A stretch of 64,000 bases of DNA. It comes from Proteiniphilum acetatigenes DSM 18083. GTDB taxonomy: Bacteria > Bacteroidota > Bacteroidia > Bacteroidales > Dysgonomonadaceae. A program made the position numbers and the translations under genes. The notes beneath the pieces are model-generated. The model saw nothing but the letters and a program-made list of their open reading frames with translations, ran no database searches and was not told the origin of the DNA. Positions 9,067 through 19,027 of the stretch are shown piece by piece (the stretch's first letter is position 1; each line of letters opens with the position of its first letter). The stretch spans positions 124,001-188,000 of the forward strand of contig NZ_KB905692.1 in NCBI RefSeq assembly GCF_000380985.1. Direction: 5' to 3'.

Positions 9067-9489
9067 GTTATTATTACTTTTTCAACTTTCTCAAGCATAT
9101 CCGACGGAGTATATGTAACTAAATCATATAGTACACTTGCAAAAGTCAGTCATACATATTCCAAAAATAAACATTATTTAGACAAAAAACACTCAAGCTA
9201 AACGAATAGTTCCGAATTTAAACATTTTCAATGAAAGAACGGACATATTTATTCAAAACCGAACCCATACCTTTGTCGGCGAAAGAAAAAGAAGATGCAG
9301 GATGTGAGATTTAGGATTGGGAGACTGGGGAGATTGGGAGACAGAGATTGGGAGACAGAGATTGGGAGACAGAGATTGGGAGATTAGGAGACTGGAGTTT
9401 GATAGTTTTGAAATCCTGGAATCCTGAATTGAAAATCGACGTAGTCAAATCCTGAAATCTTGAATCTTGAATTTTGAATTTAAAATAAT
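9067..9489. other. Divergent regulatory region between AraC regulator and RND operon
   Basis: 423 bp without a gene. TACCTTTG at 9268-9275 (plus) fits the Bacteroidetes -7 element and would give a transcript with a leader of about 210 nt. No good TTG box sits 20 bases before it, as expected for an activator-dependent promoter. From 9300 onward the leader is entirely word-like repeats, including three tandem 14-bp units and an ATCGAC-GTAGTCAAAT element. Confidence 0.5.
9333..9374 (+). repeat. Three tandem copies of a 14-bp unit (ATTGGGAGACAGAG)
   Basis: Exact copies start at 9333, 9347 and 9361; degenerate copies flank them (from 9315 and 9375). The words match the GGGAGACTGGGGAGA blocks at 3265-3310. 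The array lies inside the probable leader of the RND operon. It has no spacers, so it is not CRISPR. Confidence 0.9.
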
Positions 9490-10557
9490 ATGAAAAAGAT
9501 TGTAATTATGTCCTTGTGCGGATTGCTTCTGATCACTACCGGATGCAAGCAGCAAAAAGAACAGAAAGAGGTTATCAAAACAGTAAAAGTCGATATGGCT
9601 GCCACTTATGGTGAAAAGAAAACTGTTTCCTTTCCGGGTAAGGTAAAGGCGGCATCGGAGGTGAATCTGGCTTTTCGTATAAGTGGACCGATCACAAAGG
9701 TCAATGTGACGGAAGGACAATTTGTCCGCAAAGACCAGGTGCTGGCCGAAATGGACTCACGCGATTATGCCGTACAGCTTTCGGCTACGGAAGCGGAATA
9801 CAAACAGGTAAAAGCAGAGGCGGAGCGCATTATCCAATTGTATGAGAAGCAGAGCATATCGGAAAACGATTATGACAAAGCCGTGTCGGGTCTGCAACAG
9901 ATTATGGCAAAATATAATGCCCATCAGAATGCCTTGTCCGATACCAAACTGAGAGCGCCTTTCGACGGTTATATTCAAAAGCGTTATTTTGATAGAAACG
10001 AAACGGTAAGTGCCGGGATGCCTCTCTTTTCAATGATCAGCGCTGAAACACCGGAAGTGGAGATCAATATTCCTGCCGGTGAATTCATTCAACGCGATCA
10101 ATTCGATTCCTATAGTTGTTATTTTGAACTCTATCCTGACCGGACTTTCCCGTTGGAGCTGATATCCATTAACCGGAAAGCAAATCTCAACCAGCTTTAC
10201 ACCGTCCGACTCCGGTTCAAAGAGAATCCTCATTCTTCAATGCCTTCGCCCGGAATGTCGACGATGGTGACGATCCGGTACAAGCCGGAAAACACAACCA
10301 TGGTTTCCATCCCCCTTACAGCCATGTTTGAGGTCGATAACACACCTACTGTATGGGTGTATGATGAACGGCTACAAATAATCAATGCCCGTACTATCCG
10401 CATATCCGAGATATTGACCGACGGCACGATGATTGTGTCCGAAGGATTAAATGTGGGTGAGCAGGTAGTTTCGGCGGGAGTCCACAAATTATCGGACGGT
10501 GAAAAAGTGAAACTGTTGCCCCAGGCTACCAAAACCAATGTGGGAGGGTTGTTATGA
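9490..10557 (+). CDS. RND efflux periplasmic adaptor (membrane fusion lipoprotein)
   Basis: 355 residues. It has a lipoprotein signal peptide with lipobox ITTGC (Cys19). Family blocks: the barrel-sandwich half VKAASEVNLAFRISGPITKVNVTEGQFVRKDQVLAEMD, a helical hairpin about 70 residues long, then LRAPFDGYIQKRYFDRNETV, the second lipoyl half. It anchors in the outer leaflet of the inner membrane and joins the RND permease to TolC. It overlaps the RND start by 4 bases (ATGA), so the two are translationally coupled. It is the first gene of the operon and probably under the divergent AraC regulator. Confidence 0.95.
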   Translation: MKKIVIMSLCGLLLITTGCKQQKEQKEVIKTVKVDMAATYGEKKTVSFPGKVKAASEVNLAFRISGPITKVNVTEGQFVRKDQVLAEMDSRDYAVQLSATEAEYKQVKAEAERIIQLYEKQSISENDYDKAVSGLQQIMAKYNAHQNALSDTKLRAPFDGYIQKRYFDRNETVSAGMPLFSMISAETPEVEINIPAGEFIQRDQFDSYSCYFELYPDRTFPLELISINRKANLNQLYTVRLRFKENPHSSMPSPGMSTMVTIRYKPENTTMVSIPLTAMFEVDNTPTVWVYDERLQIINARTIRISEILTDGTMIVSEGLNVGEQVVSAGVHKLSDGEKVKLLPQATKTNVGGLL

Positions 10558-13500
10558 ATGATATAGGAAACTGGGCGTTGGGTAACCGGAAACTGGTTTA
10601 TTTTCTGATAGTCGTACTGATAATCGGCGGGATATTCGCTTACTATAATATGAGTAAGCTGGAAGATCCGGAGTTAAAAGTCAAACAAGCAACAGTCATC
10701 ACGCTTTACCCGGGCGCTTCGTCCCATCAGGTAGAGCTGGAAGTGACCGATATATTGGAGAAAAGCATCCGTTCGATGAAAGGGATCGGGGATGTTTACA
10801 GCCGCTCGATGAGCGATATGTCAATGATTACAGTCGAACTGTCGACATTGGTGCAGAACGATGAAGTAGAGCAGTACTGGGATCTGCTTCGCCGCAAGGT
10901 AAACGACGTACAGGGAAATTTGCCGGAAGGCGCTTCCCCGTCTATTGTAATGGATGATTTCGGCGATGTGTACGGAATGGTATATGCCCTCACCTTTGAC
11001 GGGTATGATAACCTGGAGGCGGGGAAATATGCGGAACTGATAAAAAAGGAGATACTGAAGATAGACGGTATATCTAACGTAACCATCTACGGAAAACGGG
11101 AAGCATCTATCGATATAGAACTCTATGAGGATAAGCTGGCCAACCTGGGTGTCCATCCGACAGAAGTACTTTCTACGCTGAACGGGCAGAACCGCACCAT
11201 CTATTCCGGTTATTACGAAAGTGGTGATGCACGGATACGGGTATCGGTCAACGACAGGTACCGGACGGTGGATGATATCGGAGATCTTCTGTTACAGGGG
11301 CATGAGAACGACCAGTTACGGCTGCGCGATATTGCCCGCATCACCGAAAATTATACAAGTCCTGTCCGTAACGAGTTGAGATATGATAAAAAACAAGCAC
11401 TGGGTATCTCTATCTCAGCTTTAAGCGAAACGGACATCACCAAAATCGGTAAACAGGTAGACAGGCTGATGGAAACATTGGAAGAGGAACGCCTGCCTGC
11501 CGGGATGGAGGTAAATAAGGTATTCTACCAGCCGGAAAGAGTCAATGAAGCCCTGAATGCATTTATCATTAACCTGATCGAATCGGTACTTATCGTAGTA
11601 CTCCTACTGATCTTTTCGATGGGGTTCAAGAGCGGGCTTATTCTCGGTTTAAGTCTGGTCGTTACGGTATTCGGTTCGCTGATGATACTGGAGATATTCG
11701 ACGGTACGCTGCAACGTGTCTCATTGGCTTCATTCGTATTAGCCATGGGGATGCTGGTCGACAACGCCATTGTGATACTCGACGGTATCCAGATTGACCT
11801 GCAACGGGGAGTGGAACGAAAAAAGGCGTTGACCGGCATTGGCAAGAAGACGGCAATGCCGCTGCTCGGGGCTACATTGATCGCGGTATTGGCATTCCTT
11901 CCTATCTTCCTGTCGCCCGACACGGCGGGCATTTATGTACGCGACCTGTTTATCGTACTGGCGGTTTCGCTTCTGTTGAGTTGGGTACTCGCGTTGACAA
12001 TGATCCCTATCCTGGCAGACAGGTCGATAAAGATAAAAGAAGGTCAGGACCAAAAAGATCCTTACGACAACAAATATTACCGGGCTTTACGCAGAGTGCT
12101 GAACTGGACATTGTCGCACCGCATCATCACATTGGGCACAGGGCTCGTGCTGGTGCTTATCAGCGCATACTGTTACCGGTTCCTGCCGCAGGGATTCTTC
12201 CCCGACATGGACTACGACCAGCTCTACATCGAGTATAAATTGCAGGAAGGGCTCAACAGTACACGGACAAAAGCCGACCTGAGCGAGATAGAAGACTATC
12301 TGATTGCACGCGAAGATGTTACCCATGTAACCACATCTATTGGTGGTACACCCAGCCGATATAATCTCGTCAGAAGTATCGCCGACCCTTCGCTTTCATA
12401 CGGGGAGCTAATTGTGGACTACACTTCGCCCAAAGCCCTGGTTTCTTCTATTGACGAGATACAGGGTTATCTCAATGAGCATTACCCCGATGCCTATATC
12501 CGGGTAAAACGCTACAACCTGATGTACAAGAAATTCCCTATCGAAATTGAGTTCCGGGGACCCGATCCCGAAGTACTCAGGGAGTTGTCGGCACAGGCAA
12601 CCGGGATCATCAACGGCAGCCCCGTGCTATATATGCCCACGACCGACTGGGAACCCAAAGTACCGGTATTGATGATCGATTATAACCAGCCGGTCGCCCG
12701 GAATATCGGGTTAAGCCGACAGGATGTAGGATTATCGATCATGAGTGCGACGGACGGAATCCCTACGGGTGCCTTCTATGATGGAATCGAAAGCAAGACC
12801 ATTACCGTTAAAAGTGTCGATAAAGACGGTAATCCGATAGAGTCGATCGAACATACACCTGTATTCAGCATGATACCTTCATTGACAGGTTTAGACAGGC
12901 AAACACTACAGGGATTAATCACCGGGGCTGTCTCGGAAGAAGAGGTGCTGGCTTCGGTGTTACAGACCGTTCCTTTAAGCCAGGCCTCCAACAGAGTCTA
13001 TATCGACTGGGAAGAACCGGTGGTTATCCGCAGCAACGGCGAACGTGCAATGCGTGTGCAATGCTATCCGGTGCCCGGACAGGCCGTGGAAAACGCCCGG
13101 CAAACTATCGCACAGCAAATAGAAAATATCGACCTACCCACAGGATACAGCATGAAATGGGAAGGGGAACGAAGTGCGAGCGACGAATCGATGAAATACC
13201 TCTTCATGTATTATCCCCTGACGGTTATACTGATGATCGCCATTCTGATCATGCTTTTTAAGGACTATAAAAAGCCAATGATCATCATTCTATGTATGCC
13301 TCTACTGTTTATCGGGATCATCGCCGCCATTCTCTTATCCGGTAAAACATTCGGATTCGTCGCTATGGTGGCGGCATTGGGGCTGGTAGGCATGCTTATC
13401 AAAAACGGGATTGTACTGATGGATGAGATCACTTTGCAGATATCAGACGGAGTGGAACCGGTCAAAGCATTGATGGACAGTTCCGAAAATCGTTTCCGTC

Positions 13501-13673
13501 CCGTGATGCTCGCCTCATTGACAACCATTTTAGGGATGATACCCCTACTGGGCGATTCGCTGTTCGGCCCCGCTGCTGTGGTTATTATGGGGGGACTGCT
13601 GGTCGGTACACTGATCACATTGCTCTTCATCCCGGTGCTATATGCACTGTTCTTTAAGATTAAGATAAAATGA
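10554..13673 (+). CDS. RND family multidrug efflux permease
   Basis: 1,039 residues, full length for the HAE1/AcrB family. It has twelve TMs in two repeats with two large periplasmic loops. The TM4 proton-relay segment reads GMLVDNAIVILD, with Asp403 kept and the second aspartate of AcrB replaced by Asn404, a common variation outside the AcrB branch. The TM10 Lys950 is present in GMLIKNGIVLMDE. It uses proton influx to extrude amphiphilic compounds. Its start overlaps the adaptor stop, and the TolC gene follows after 277 bp. Substrate cannot be told from sequence. Confidence 0.96.
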   Translation: MNDIGNWALGNRKLVYFLIVVLIIGGIFAYYNMSKLEDPELKVKQATVITLYPGASSHQVELEVTDILEKSIRSMKGIGDVYSRSMSDMSMITVELSTLVQNDEVEQYWDLLRRKVNDVQGNLPEGASPSIVMDDFGDVYGMVYALTFDGYDNLEAGKYAELIKKEILKIDGISNVTIYGKREASIDIELYEDKLANLGVHPTEVLSTLNGQNRTIYSGYYESGDARIRVSVNDRYRTVDDIGDLLLQGHENDQLRLRDIARITENYTSPVRNELRYDKKQALGISISALSETDITKIGKQVDRLMETLEEERLPAGMEVNKVFYQPERVNEALNAFIINLIESVLIVVLLLIFSMGFKSGLILGLSLVVTVFGSLMILEIFDGTLQRVSLASFVLAMGMLVDNAIVILDGIQIDLQRGVERKKALTGIGKKTAMPLLGATLIAVLAFLPIFLSPDTAGIYVRDLFIVLAVSLLLSWVLALTMIPILADRSIKIKEGQDQKDPYDNKYYRALRRVLNWTLSHRIITLGTGLVLVLISAYCYRFLPQGFFPDMDYDQLYIEYKLQEGLNSTRTKADLSEIEDYLIAREDVTHVTTSIGGTPSRYNLVRSIADPSLSYGELIVDYTSPKALVSSIDEIQGYLNEHYPDAYIRVKRYNLMYKKFPIEIEFRGPDPEVLRELSAQATGIINGSPVLYMPTTDWEPKVPVLMIDYNQPVARNIGLSRQDVGLSIMSATDGIPTGAFYDGIESKTITVKSVDKDGNPIESIEHTPVFSMIPSLTGLDRQTLQGLITGAVSEEEVLASVLQTVPLSQASNRVYIDWEEPVVIRSNGERAMRVQCYPVPGQAVENARQTIAQQIENIDLPTGYSMKWEGERSASDESMKYLFMYYPLTVILMIAILIMLFKDYKKPMIIILCMPLLFIGIIAAILLSGKTFGFVAMVAALGLVGMLIKNGIVLMDEITLQISDGVEPVKALMDSSENRFRPVMLASLTTILGMIPLLGDSLFGPAAVVIMGGLLVGTLITLLFIPVLYALFFKIKIK

Positions 13674-13675
13674 TG

Positions 13676-13929
13676 TGATGATTTAGCGATTTAACGATGT
13701 GATGATTTTTTAAATGTGAATAATGTGTCAATGAGAATAATGTGACAGAAATTAGAACTAAGAAGTGGAAAGGTGGAAAAGTGATTAGGAATTTTGTGAA
13801 ATCATAGAATCTTGAATTGAATTGTAAAACGACGCAGTCAAAATCAGCACAGCGAAATACTGAATTGAATTAACAATCGAGGTAGTCAATTCCCAAATCC
13901 CAATTCCCAAATCTTGGTTCTTGGGTCTT
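13676..13929 (+). repeat. Word-like intergenic repeats between RND and TolC genes
   Basis: The spacer consists of near-repeats: GATGATTTAGCGATTTAACG, GTGGAAAGGTGGAAAAGTG, two copies of an element with a CGACGCAGTCAAAAT / CGAGGTAGTCAATT core (13812-13845 and 13861-13899), and CCCAAATCCCAATTCCCAAA. Related elements lie at 9425-9456 and 38011-38060. There is no terminator hairpin, so read-through to TolC is plausible. Confidence 0.65.
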
Positions 13930-13950
13930 ATGTCTAAAAAACAAACAAAT

Positions 13951-15393
13951 ATGAAACTAAAAATTATAATCATACTGATTTTCTTTTCTTTCTCTGTCCC
14001 CTCTGTGTTAATTGGACAAGAAATGACTTCTGTGCCCGGACAGGCAATGACCCTCGAACAATGTCGGGAATTGGCATTGGAGAACAATAAGGCAATATCT
14101 GTCGCATCACGTAACAAAGAGAAGGCCGAATATACCGTAAAGGCATACAGGGCCAATTTCTTCCCTAAGATTTCCGCATCGGGCAACTATCTCTATTCTG
14201 ATACGAAGCTGAATAGTAGCCTGCCGGGAGGTTATCTTCCTACATTTGTTCCCGATCCTTCTACCGGACAATTGACACCGAATATTCTTAGGGGACCGGA
14301 CGGGAATCCTGTCATAGGCACGGATGGCAATCCTATCTTCAACCAATATGCCTACTTTCCCGATATGGATATTTCAATGAATGTAAGAAATACCTGGATG
14401 GCGGGGCTACATGCTGAACAACCCATTTATACCGGTGGGAAAATAATCTCTGCTTACCGGATGGCGCAGATCGGAGATAAAATCGCCGGCCTGAACCAAC
14501 AACTTTCCCGTACAGAGATTATTGTAAAAGCAGATGAAGCATACTGGACTTATGTAAAGACAAGAGAACTGATCATCCTGGCATTATCTTATCAACGGGT
14601 GGTCTCTGAACTTTTGCGGGATGTACAAAATGCGTGTGAAGTCGGCATGAAACATCATAACGATGTGTTAAAAGTGCAGGTAAAGGTCAATGAAGCCGAA
14701 TTACAATTGCGACAGGCAGAAAACGGTCACAGGCTGGCACGCAAAAATCTTTGTTATGTAACGGGACTTCCACTCGATAGTGAAATTACACTACCCGAAT
14801 CATTTGACCACTCCGTCGGTTTAGAAAGAAGATTTATGGGTGATTACACCTCCCGTCCCGAATATGCCATGCTCGAACAGCAGATACAACTGAAAGAACA
14901 GGAGATTAAACTCACTCGTAGTGATTTTCTTCCCAAAGTAGGTGTTGCAGCTAATTACGGCTATATAAACGGACTGGAATTAAACGGTTATAAACTCTTA
15001 GACGGTGCATCATTCTCTGCCATGATGTCCGTCAACATTCCTCTTTTCCAATGGGGAGAAGGACGTAATAAGATTCGTGCAGCTGAAACCGAACGGGCTA
15101 TTGTCCAATTGCAACGTGATGATATTGCCCAACAGATGGAACTCGAACTGGCACAGGCCTTCGATAAATGGGATGAATCCGCTCTTGACGTACGACTGAC
15201 AACCCGGTCACTGGAACAGGCACAGGAAAATATGCGGGTTAGTCAAGACCGTTACAAAGCCGGAATGGAAACGCTGACCGACTACATGGAGGCACAAACC
15301 GTCTGGCAGCGTGCGTGGATGGAACATGTCGAGGCATTGATCCGTTTACGACTGAACGAAACCTATTATTTGAAGGCGGCTGGAAAGTTATAG
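13951..15393 (+). CDS. TolC-family outer membrane efflux protein
   Basis: About 480 residues from ATG 13951, which begins a textbook signal peptide (MKLKIIIILIFFSFSVPSV..GQE); ATG 13930 and TTG 13921 give longer N-termini ahead of the signal. Its OEP repeat begins MTLEQCRELALENNKAIS. An insertion near residues 75-125 carries DPSTGQL and DGNPVIGTDGNP turns, a Bacteroidales variation of the extracellular loop. It is the duct of the adaptor-RND pump encoded just upstream. It closely resembles the TolC at 32281, which has the same QC/EC-R-LALENNK start and similar insertion. A long hairpin (15418-15454) follows. Confidence 0.94.
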   Translation: MKLKIIIILIFFSFSVPSVLIGQEMTSVPGQAMTLEQCRELALENNKAISVASRNKEKAEYTVKAYRANFFPKISASGNYLYSDTKLNSSLPGGYLPTFVPDPSTGQLTPNILRGPDGNPVIGTDGNPIFNQYAYFPDMDISMNVRNTWMAGLHAEQPIYTGGKIISAYRMAQIGDKIAGLNQQLSRTEIIVKADEAYWTYVKTRELIILALSYQRVVSELLRDVQNACEVGMKHHNDVLKVQVKVNEAELQLRQAENGHRLARKNLCYVTGLPLDSEITLPESFDHSVGLERRFMGDYTSRPEYAMLEQQIQLKEQEIKLTRSDFLPKVGVAANYGYINGLELNGYKLLDGASFSAMMSVNIPLFQWGEGRNKIRAAETERAIVQLQRDDIAQQMELELAQAFDKWDESALDVRLTTRSLEQAQENMRVSQDRYKAGMETLTDYMEAQTVWQRAWMEHVEALIRLRLNETYYLKAAGKL

Positions 15394-15750
15394 TACCATA
15401 TCATTACTGTGAACAACTTTTGGGTACTGATATTGCAAAGTTCAGTACCCAAAACTTTCATTTCGGCAAGTTGGTATAAACAGGGTACAATATATACCAT
15501 AACTTTGTATGATCGGAATAACAACTCCGAAAGATAAAGATATGGTTGTGTAATTCTCGCTTATGCAAAAAACAAGCTAAAATCTATTTTTAATAAAAGA
15601 TTCTGTTTTTTTGAAATAAGAAAATGACAATTATACATTCTTTTTTGTAAATTTGTAAATTCACTTTACATTTTTCAAAACAGCTTGGCTATCAATATCC
15701 CATAGGGGGAAGAGGTCAATTTGCAGGAAAAACTCATTACAAACTAATAT
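15394..15750. other. Intergenic region before the V-ATPase operon
   Basis: 357 bp without a gene. It holds the hairpin after TolC (next entry). TAACTTTG at 15500-15507 is a possible -7 element, but the nearest TTG (15471-15473) is 26 bases away, more than usual. The rest is AT-rich. Confidence 0.5.
15418..15454 (+). terminator. Hairpin after the RND-TolC operon
   Basis: A perfect 13-bp stem, TTTTGGGTACTGA (15418-15430) with TCAGTACCCAAAA (15442-15454), loop of 11. The downstream run is only T-rich (CTTTCATTTC), so it may end transcription weakly or protect the 3' end. Confidence 0.6.
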
Positions 15751-16338
15751 ATGGATAAGATTCAGGAACTTACTTCAAAACTTTATGCGGAAGGCGTGGA
15801 AAAAGGCAAAGAAGAAGCCGAAAGAATTATTGCCGCAGCACGGGCTCAGGAGCAACAAATACTAGATGCTGCACGTGCTAAAGCTGAAGAACTGCTTTCT
15901 TCGGCCGAAAAGGAGAGCGCAGAACTGAAAAAAAACACAGAAGCGGAACTGAAACTCTATGCTACCCAATCTTCCGAAGCACTAAAAACAGAAATCATCA
16001 ATCTGATGACCGACAAGTTATCCACAACCCAGGTAAAAACAGCCGTGGAAGACAAAACTTTCATGCAAAAATTAATTGTGGAACTGGTACAAAACTGGTC
16101 GAAAAACGACACATTGACTGTTGGTGTGGAAAACCCGGAAGATCTGAAATCCTATATTGCCTCACACGCGAAAAACCTACTGGACAAAGGATTAAAGATC
16201 GAATCGGTGAACGGCATCAAAACCGGGTTCACCCTCGCACCTGAAGATGGTTCCTACAAAGTAAAATTCGGTGAAGAAGAGTTTGTCAACTATTTCAGGG
16301 AATTTTTACGGCCCCAGATCCAACAACTTCTTTTTTAG
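15751..16338 (+). CDS. V-type ATPase subunit E (peripheral stalk)
   Basis: 195 residues. The N-terminal half is a long charged helix (LTSKLYAEGVEKGKEEAERI, then AAARAQEQQILDAARAKAEE), typical of subunit E/NtpE. The C-terminal half is a compact domain (LRPQIQQLLF at the end). It is a peripheral stalk protein that holds the A3B3 head to subunit I. It is the first gene of the operon E-DUF2764-A-B-D-I-K. The partner stalk subunit G/H of other V-ATPases is not recognisable in this operon. Confidence 0.88.
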   Translation: MDKIQELTSKLYAEGVEKGKEEAERIIAAARAQEQQILDAARAKAEELLSSAEKESAELKKNTEAELKLYATQSSEALKTEIINLMTDKLSTTQVKTAVEDKTFMQKLIVELVQNWSKNDTLTVGVENPEDLKSYIASHAKNLLDKGLKIESVNGIKTGFTLAPEDGSYKVKFGEEEFVNYFREFLRPQIQQLLF

Positions 16339-16384
16339 AAACTGAAAATTTTCATCGATCTCTTTCAGGAGATTGGCTTTGCCT

Positions 16385-17236
16385 ATGATTTTCAAGAATC
16401 AATATTACTATTTCATATCCGGGCTACCCGATTTTTCTTTCGATAGCATGAAACTACCCTTCTCCGTAGAGGAATTCAGGGAGATGCTCGACGAAGCCCT
16501 TGAACCGGAAGATAAAAAGCTTTTATACAGTTATTTTCTCTCTTACGACAACGACAATCTTTTCAGGTTGCTGGAAAAGAAGGAAAGTGAATTGGAAAAG
16601 CAGGGAATACTCTCACGTGCCGAACTGGAAGAGGTGATCCGGCAGGTGAAAGAGGGAGATACCATAGAGAACAAACAGGTACCGCCGTATTTCGAAAAGA
16701 CCGTCAGGGCATGGCTCGATGAAGAGATACCCGGATACCTGAAAACGCTGGAGGATCTTATCAGTTCTTTATATGCAGACTACGGGATGGAGGTAAAGAA
16801 TAGCCTGATCTCCGAATGGTTTGAAATGAATCTCAACATCGGCAATATCCTTGCTGCTATCTTCGCAAGGAAATACGGAATGGATGTAAGCCAGGTGGTT
16901 GTCGGAAACAACGAAATTGCCAACCTCATCAGAGAAAATGCCAATACACGCGATTTCGGCATCAGCCGCGAACTCGATTATTACGATGACATCCTGCGGA
17001 TAGCGGAAGAACCCGATATTTACGAGAGGGAACGCAAGATCGATAAATTCCGCTGGGACTGGTTAGAGGACAACACCCTGTTCGACTATTTCAATATCGA
17101 ATATATCTTCGCCTATCTTTGTAAACTCAGGATATTGGAGCGGTGGGTAAGCCTTAACGCCGAAGAGGGGGAGCGTGTTTTCCGGGAACTGATCACACAA
17201 TTAAAGAATGAGATACAGAAACCGGAAGATATCTGA
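16385..17236 (+). CDS. DUF2764 family protein; probable V-ATPase C-type subunit
   Basis: 283 residues, soluble and helix-rich, with no signal peptide. It is the DUF2764 family found in Bacteroidetes V-ATPase operons. It sits between subunits E and A, exactly where archaeal A-type and Enterococcus operons place subunit C (AC39/d). Two stretches look like that family: NIGNILAAIFARKYGMD near residues 150-166, and NIEYIFAYLCKLRILERW near 240-257, which recalls the C-terminal AYLxxKExEIxxLR block of subunit C. I therefore read it as the central socket between rotor and c-ring; this is inference. The start is ATG 16385; the longer reading begins with TTG 16373. Confidence 0.75.
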   Translation: MIFKNQYYYFISGLPDFSFDSMKLPFSVEEFREMLDEALEPEDKKLLYSYFLSYDNDNLFRLLEKKESELEKQGILSRAELEEVIRQVKEGDTIENKQVPPYFEKTVRAWLDEEIPGYLKTLEDLISSLYADYGMEVKNSLISEWFEMNLNIGNILAAIFARKYGMDVSQVVVGNNEIANLIRENANTRDFGISRELDYYDDILRIAEEPDIYERERKIDKFRWDWLEDNTLFDYFNIEYIFAYLCKLRILERWVSLNAEEGERVFRELITQLKNEIQKPEDI

Positions 17237-17266
17237 CATTGAAGAAGAAAAAATAAACAATCATAT

Positions 17267-19027
17267 ATGCTAACAAAAGGAACAGTTAAAGGGATTATCT
17301 CTAATCTCGTTATTGTGGAAGTGGACGGTGCGGTGGCCCAGAATGAGATCGCCTATATCGATCTCAATGGCACCCGTTTAATGTCGGAAGTTATCAAGGT
17401 GGTCGGAAACAACGTTTACGTGCAGGTATTCGAAAGTACCCGCGGGTTGACCGTCGGTACGGAGGTGGAATTTCAGGGACATATGCTCGAGGTGGTACTG
17501 GGACCGGGACTACTGCAACGCAACCTCGACGGATTAGAAAACGACCTCGACAAGATGGATGGAATCTTCCTGAAACGGGGTGATTACACCTTCCCTCTCG
17601 ATGAAGAGAAATTATGGCATTTTCAACCGATGGTCCAGCCGGGTGATAAAGTGACCGCCGGATCGTGGCTGGGAGAAGTGGATGAGAATTTCCAACCTCA
17701 CAAGATCATGGTGCCGTTCATCATGAAGGGGGAATATACTGTAAAAAGCATTACGGAAGAGGGTGATTACAATATTTACAAAACCATCGCCGTAGTGGAA
17801 GACAATAACGGTCAGGAAACCGAACTAAACATGATCCAGCGTTGGCCGGTAAAGATGCCGCTTACGGCTTACAAAGAGAAACCCCGTCCTTTCAAATTAT
17901 TGGAAACGGGAGTACGCTCTATCGATACCCTGAATCCCATCGTGGAAGGAGGAACAGGATTTATCCCGGGAGCATTCGGCACGGGTAAAACGGTATTACA
18001 GCATGCCATCTCCAAACAGGCGGAAGCAGATATTGTGATTATTGCCGCCTGTGGTGAACGTGCCAACGAAGTTGTGGAAATCTTTACCGAATTTCCGGAA
18101 CTGATCGATCCTCATACCGGCCGCAAACTGATGGAGCGTACCATCATCGTTGCCAATACTTCCAATATGCCGGTAGCCGCCCGCGAGGCATCGGTATATA
18201 CTGCCATGACGATCGGAGAATATTACCGCTCTATGGGGTTGAAAGTGTTGCTGATGGCTGACTCCACCTCACGCTGGGCACAGGCACTCCGTGAAATGAG
18301 TAATCGTCTCGAAGAACTCCCTGGTCCCGATGCGTTCCCAATGGACCTGTCGGCCATCATTTCCAATTTCTACGGCCGTGCGGGACATGTGACCCTGAAC
18401 AATGGAAAAGAGGGCTCTATCACCTTTATTGGGACAGTATCCCCTGCAGGGGGAAATCTCAAGGAGCCGGTAACCGAAAATACCAAGAAGGTGGCTCGTT
18501 GCTTCTACGCGCTGGAACAGGATCGTGCCGATAAAAAACGCTATCCGGCCATCAATCCGATCGATTCCTATTCTAAATACATCGAATACCCTGAGTTTGA
18601 AGAGTATATCTCGGAACATATATCGGACGACTGGACAGAGAAGGTGAATGAAGCCAAAACCCGCCTATTACGCGGGAAGGAAATCGCAGAACAGATCAAT
18701 ATTTTGGGGGACGACGGGGTACCGACCGAATATCATATTACTTTCTGGAAATCTGAGTTGATCGATTTTATCGTATTACAACAGGACGCTTTCGACGATA
18801 TTGACGCAGTAACTCCCATCGAGCGGCAGAAATATATCCTGGATATGGTGACGGATATCTGCCGCACCGATTTCGAGTTCGATAACTTTAACAAAGTTGC
18901 CGACTTTTTCAAGGAGTTAATCAATATAGGAAGACAGATGAACTACTCGGAATTCCAGTCAGAAAGGTTTCATAAATACAGAACACAATTAGATGAATTG
19001 ATATCCCGGAAAAAAGTATCTGACTAA
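17267..19027 (+). CDS. V-type ATPase catalytic subunit A
   Basis: 586 residues, usual for NtpA. It carries the P-loop GAFGTGKT at residues 235-242, the non-homologous bulge region near residues 100-190 that marks V/A-type A subunits, and STSRWAQALREMSNRLEELPG with SPAGG downstream. It hydrolyses or makes ATP in alternation with B in the A3B3 head. ATG 17267 is 30 bp after the DUF2764 stop. Subunit B follows after 90 bp of word-like repeats, so the operon continues through them. Confidence 0.97.
   Translation: MLTKGTVKGIISNLVIVEVDGAVAQNEIAYIDLNGTRLMSEVIKVVGNNVYVQVFESTRGLTVGTEVEFQGHMLEVVLGPGLLQRNLDGLENDLDKMDGIFLKRGDYTFPLDEEKLWHFQPMVQPGDKVTAGSWLGEVDENFQPHKIMVPFIMKGEYTVKSITEEGDYNIYKTIAVVEDNNGQETELNMIQRWPVKMPLTAYKEKPRPFKLLETGVRSIDTLNPIVEGGTGFIPGAFGTGKTVLQHAISKQAEADIVIIAACGERANEVVEIFTEFPELIDPHTGRKLMERTIIVANTSNMPVAAREASVYTAMTIGEYYRSMGLKVLLMADSTSRWAQALREMSNRLEELPGPDAFPMDLSAIISNFYGRAGHVTLNNGKEGSITFIGTVSPAGGNLKEPVTENTKKVARCFYALEQDRADKKRYPAINPIDSYSKYIEYPEFEEYISEHISDDWTEKVNEAKTRLLRGKEIAEQINILGDDGVPTEYHITFWKSELIDFIVLQQDAFDDIDAVTPIERQKYILDMVTDICRTDFEFDNFNKVADFFKELINIGRQMNYSEFQSERFHKYRTQLDELISRKKVSD

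Noticed and set aside
9333-9374. Tandem repeats considered as a CRISPR array
   Set aside because: The repeats are directly joined with no spacers and there is no cas gene in the window.
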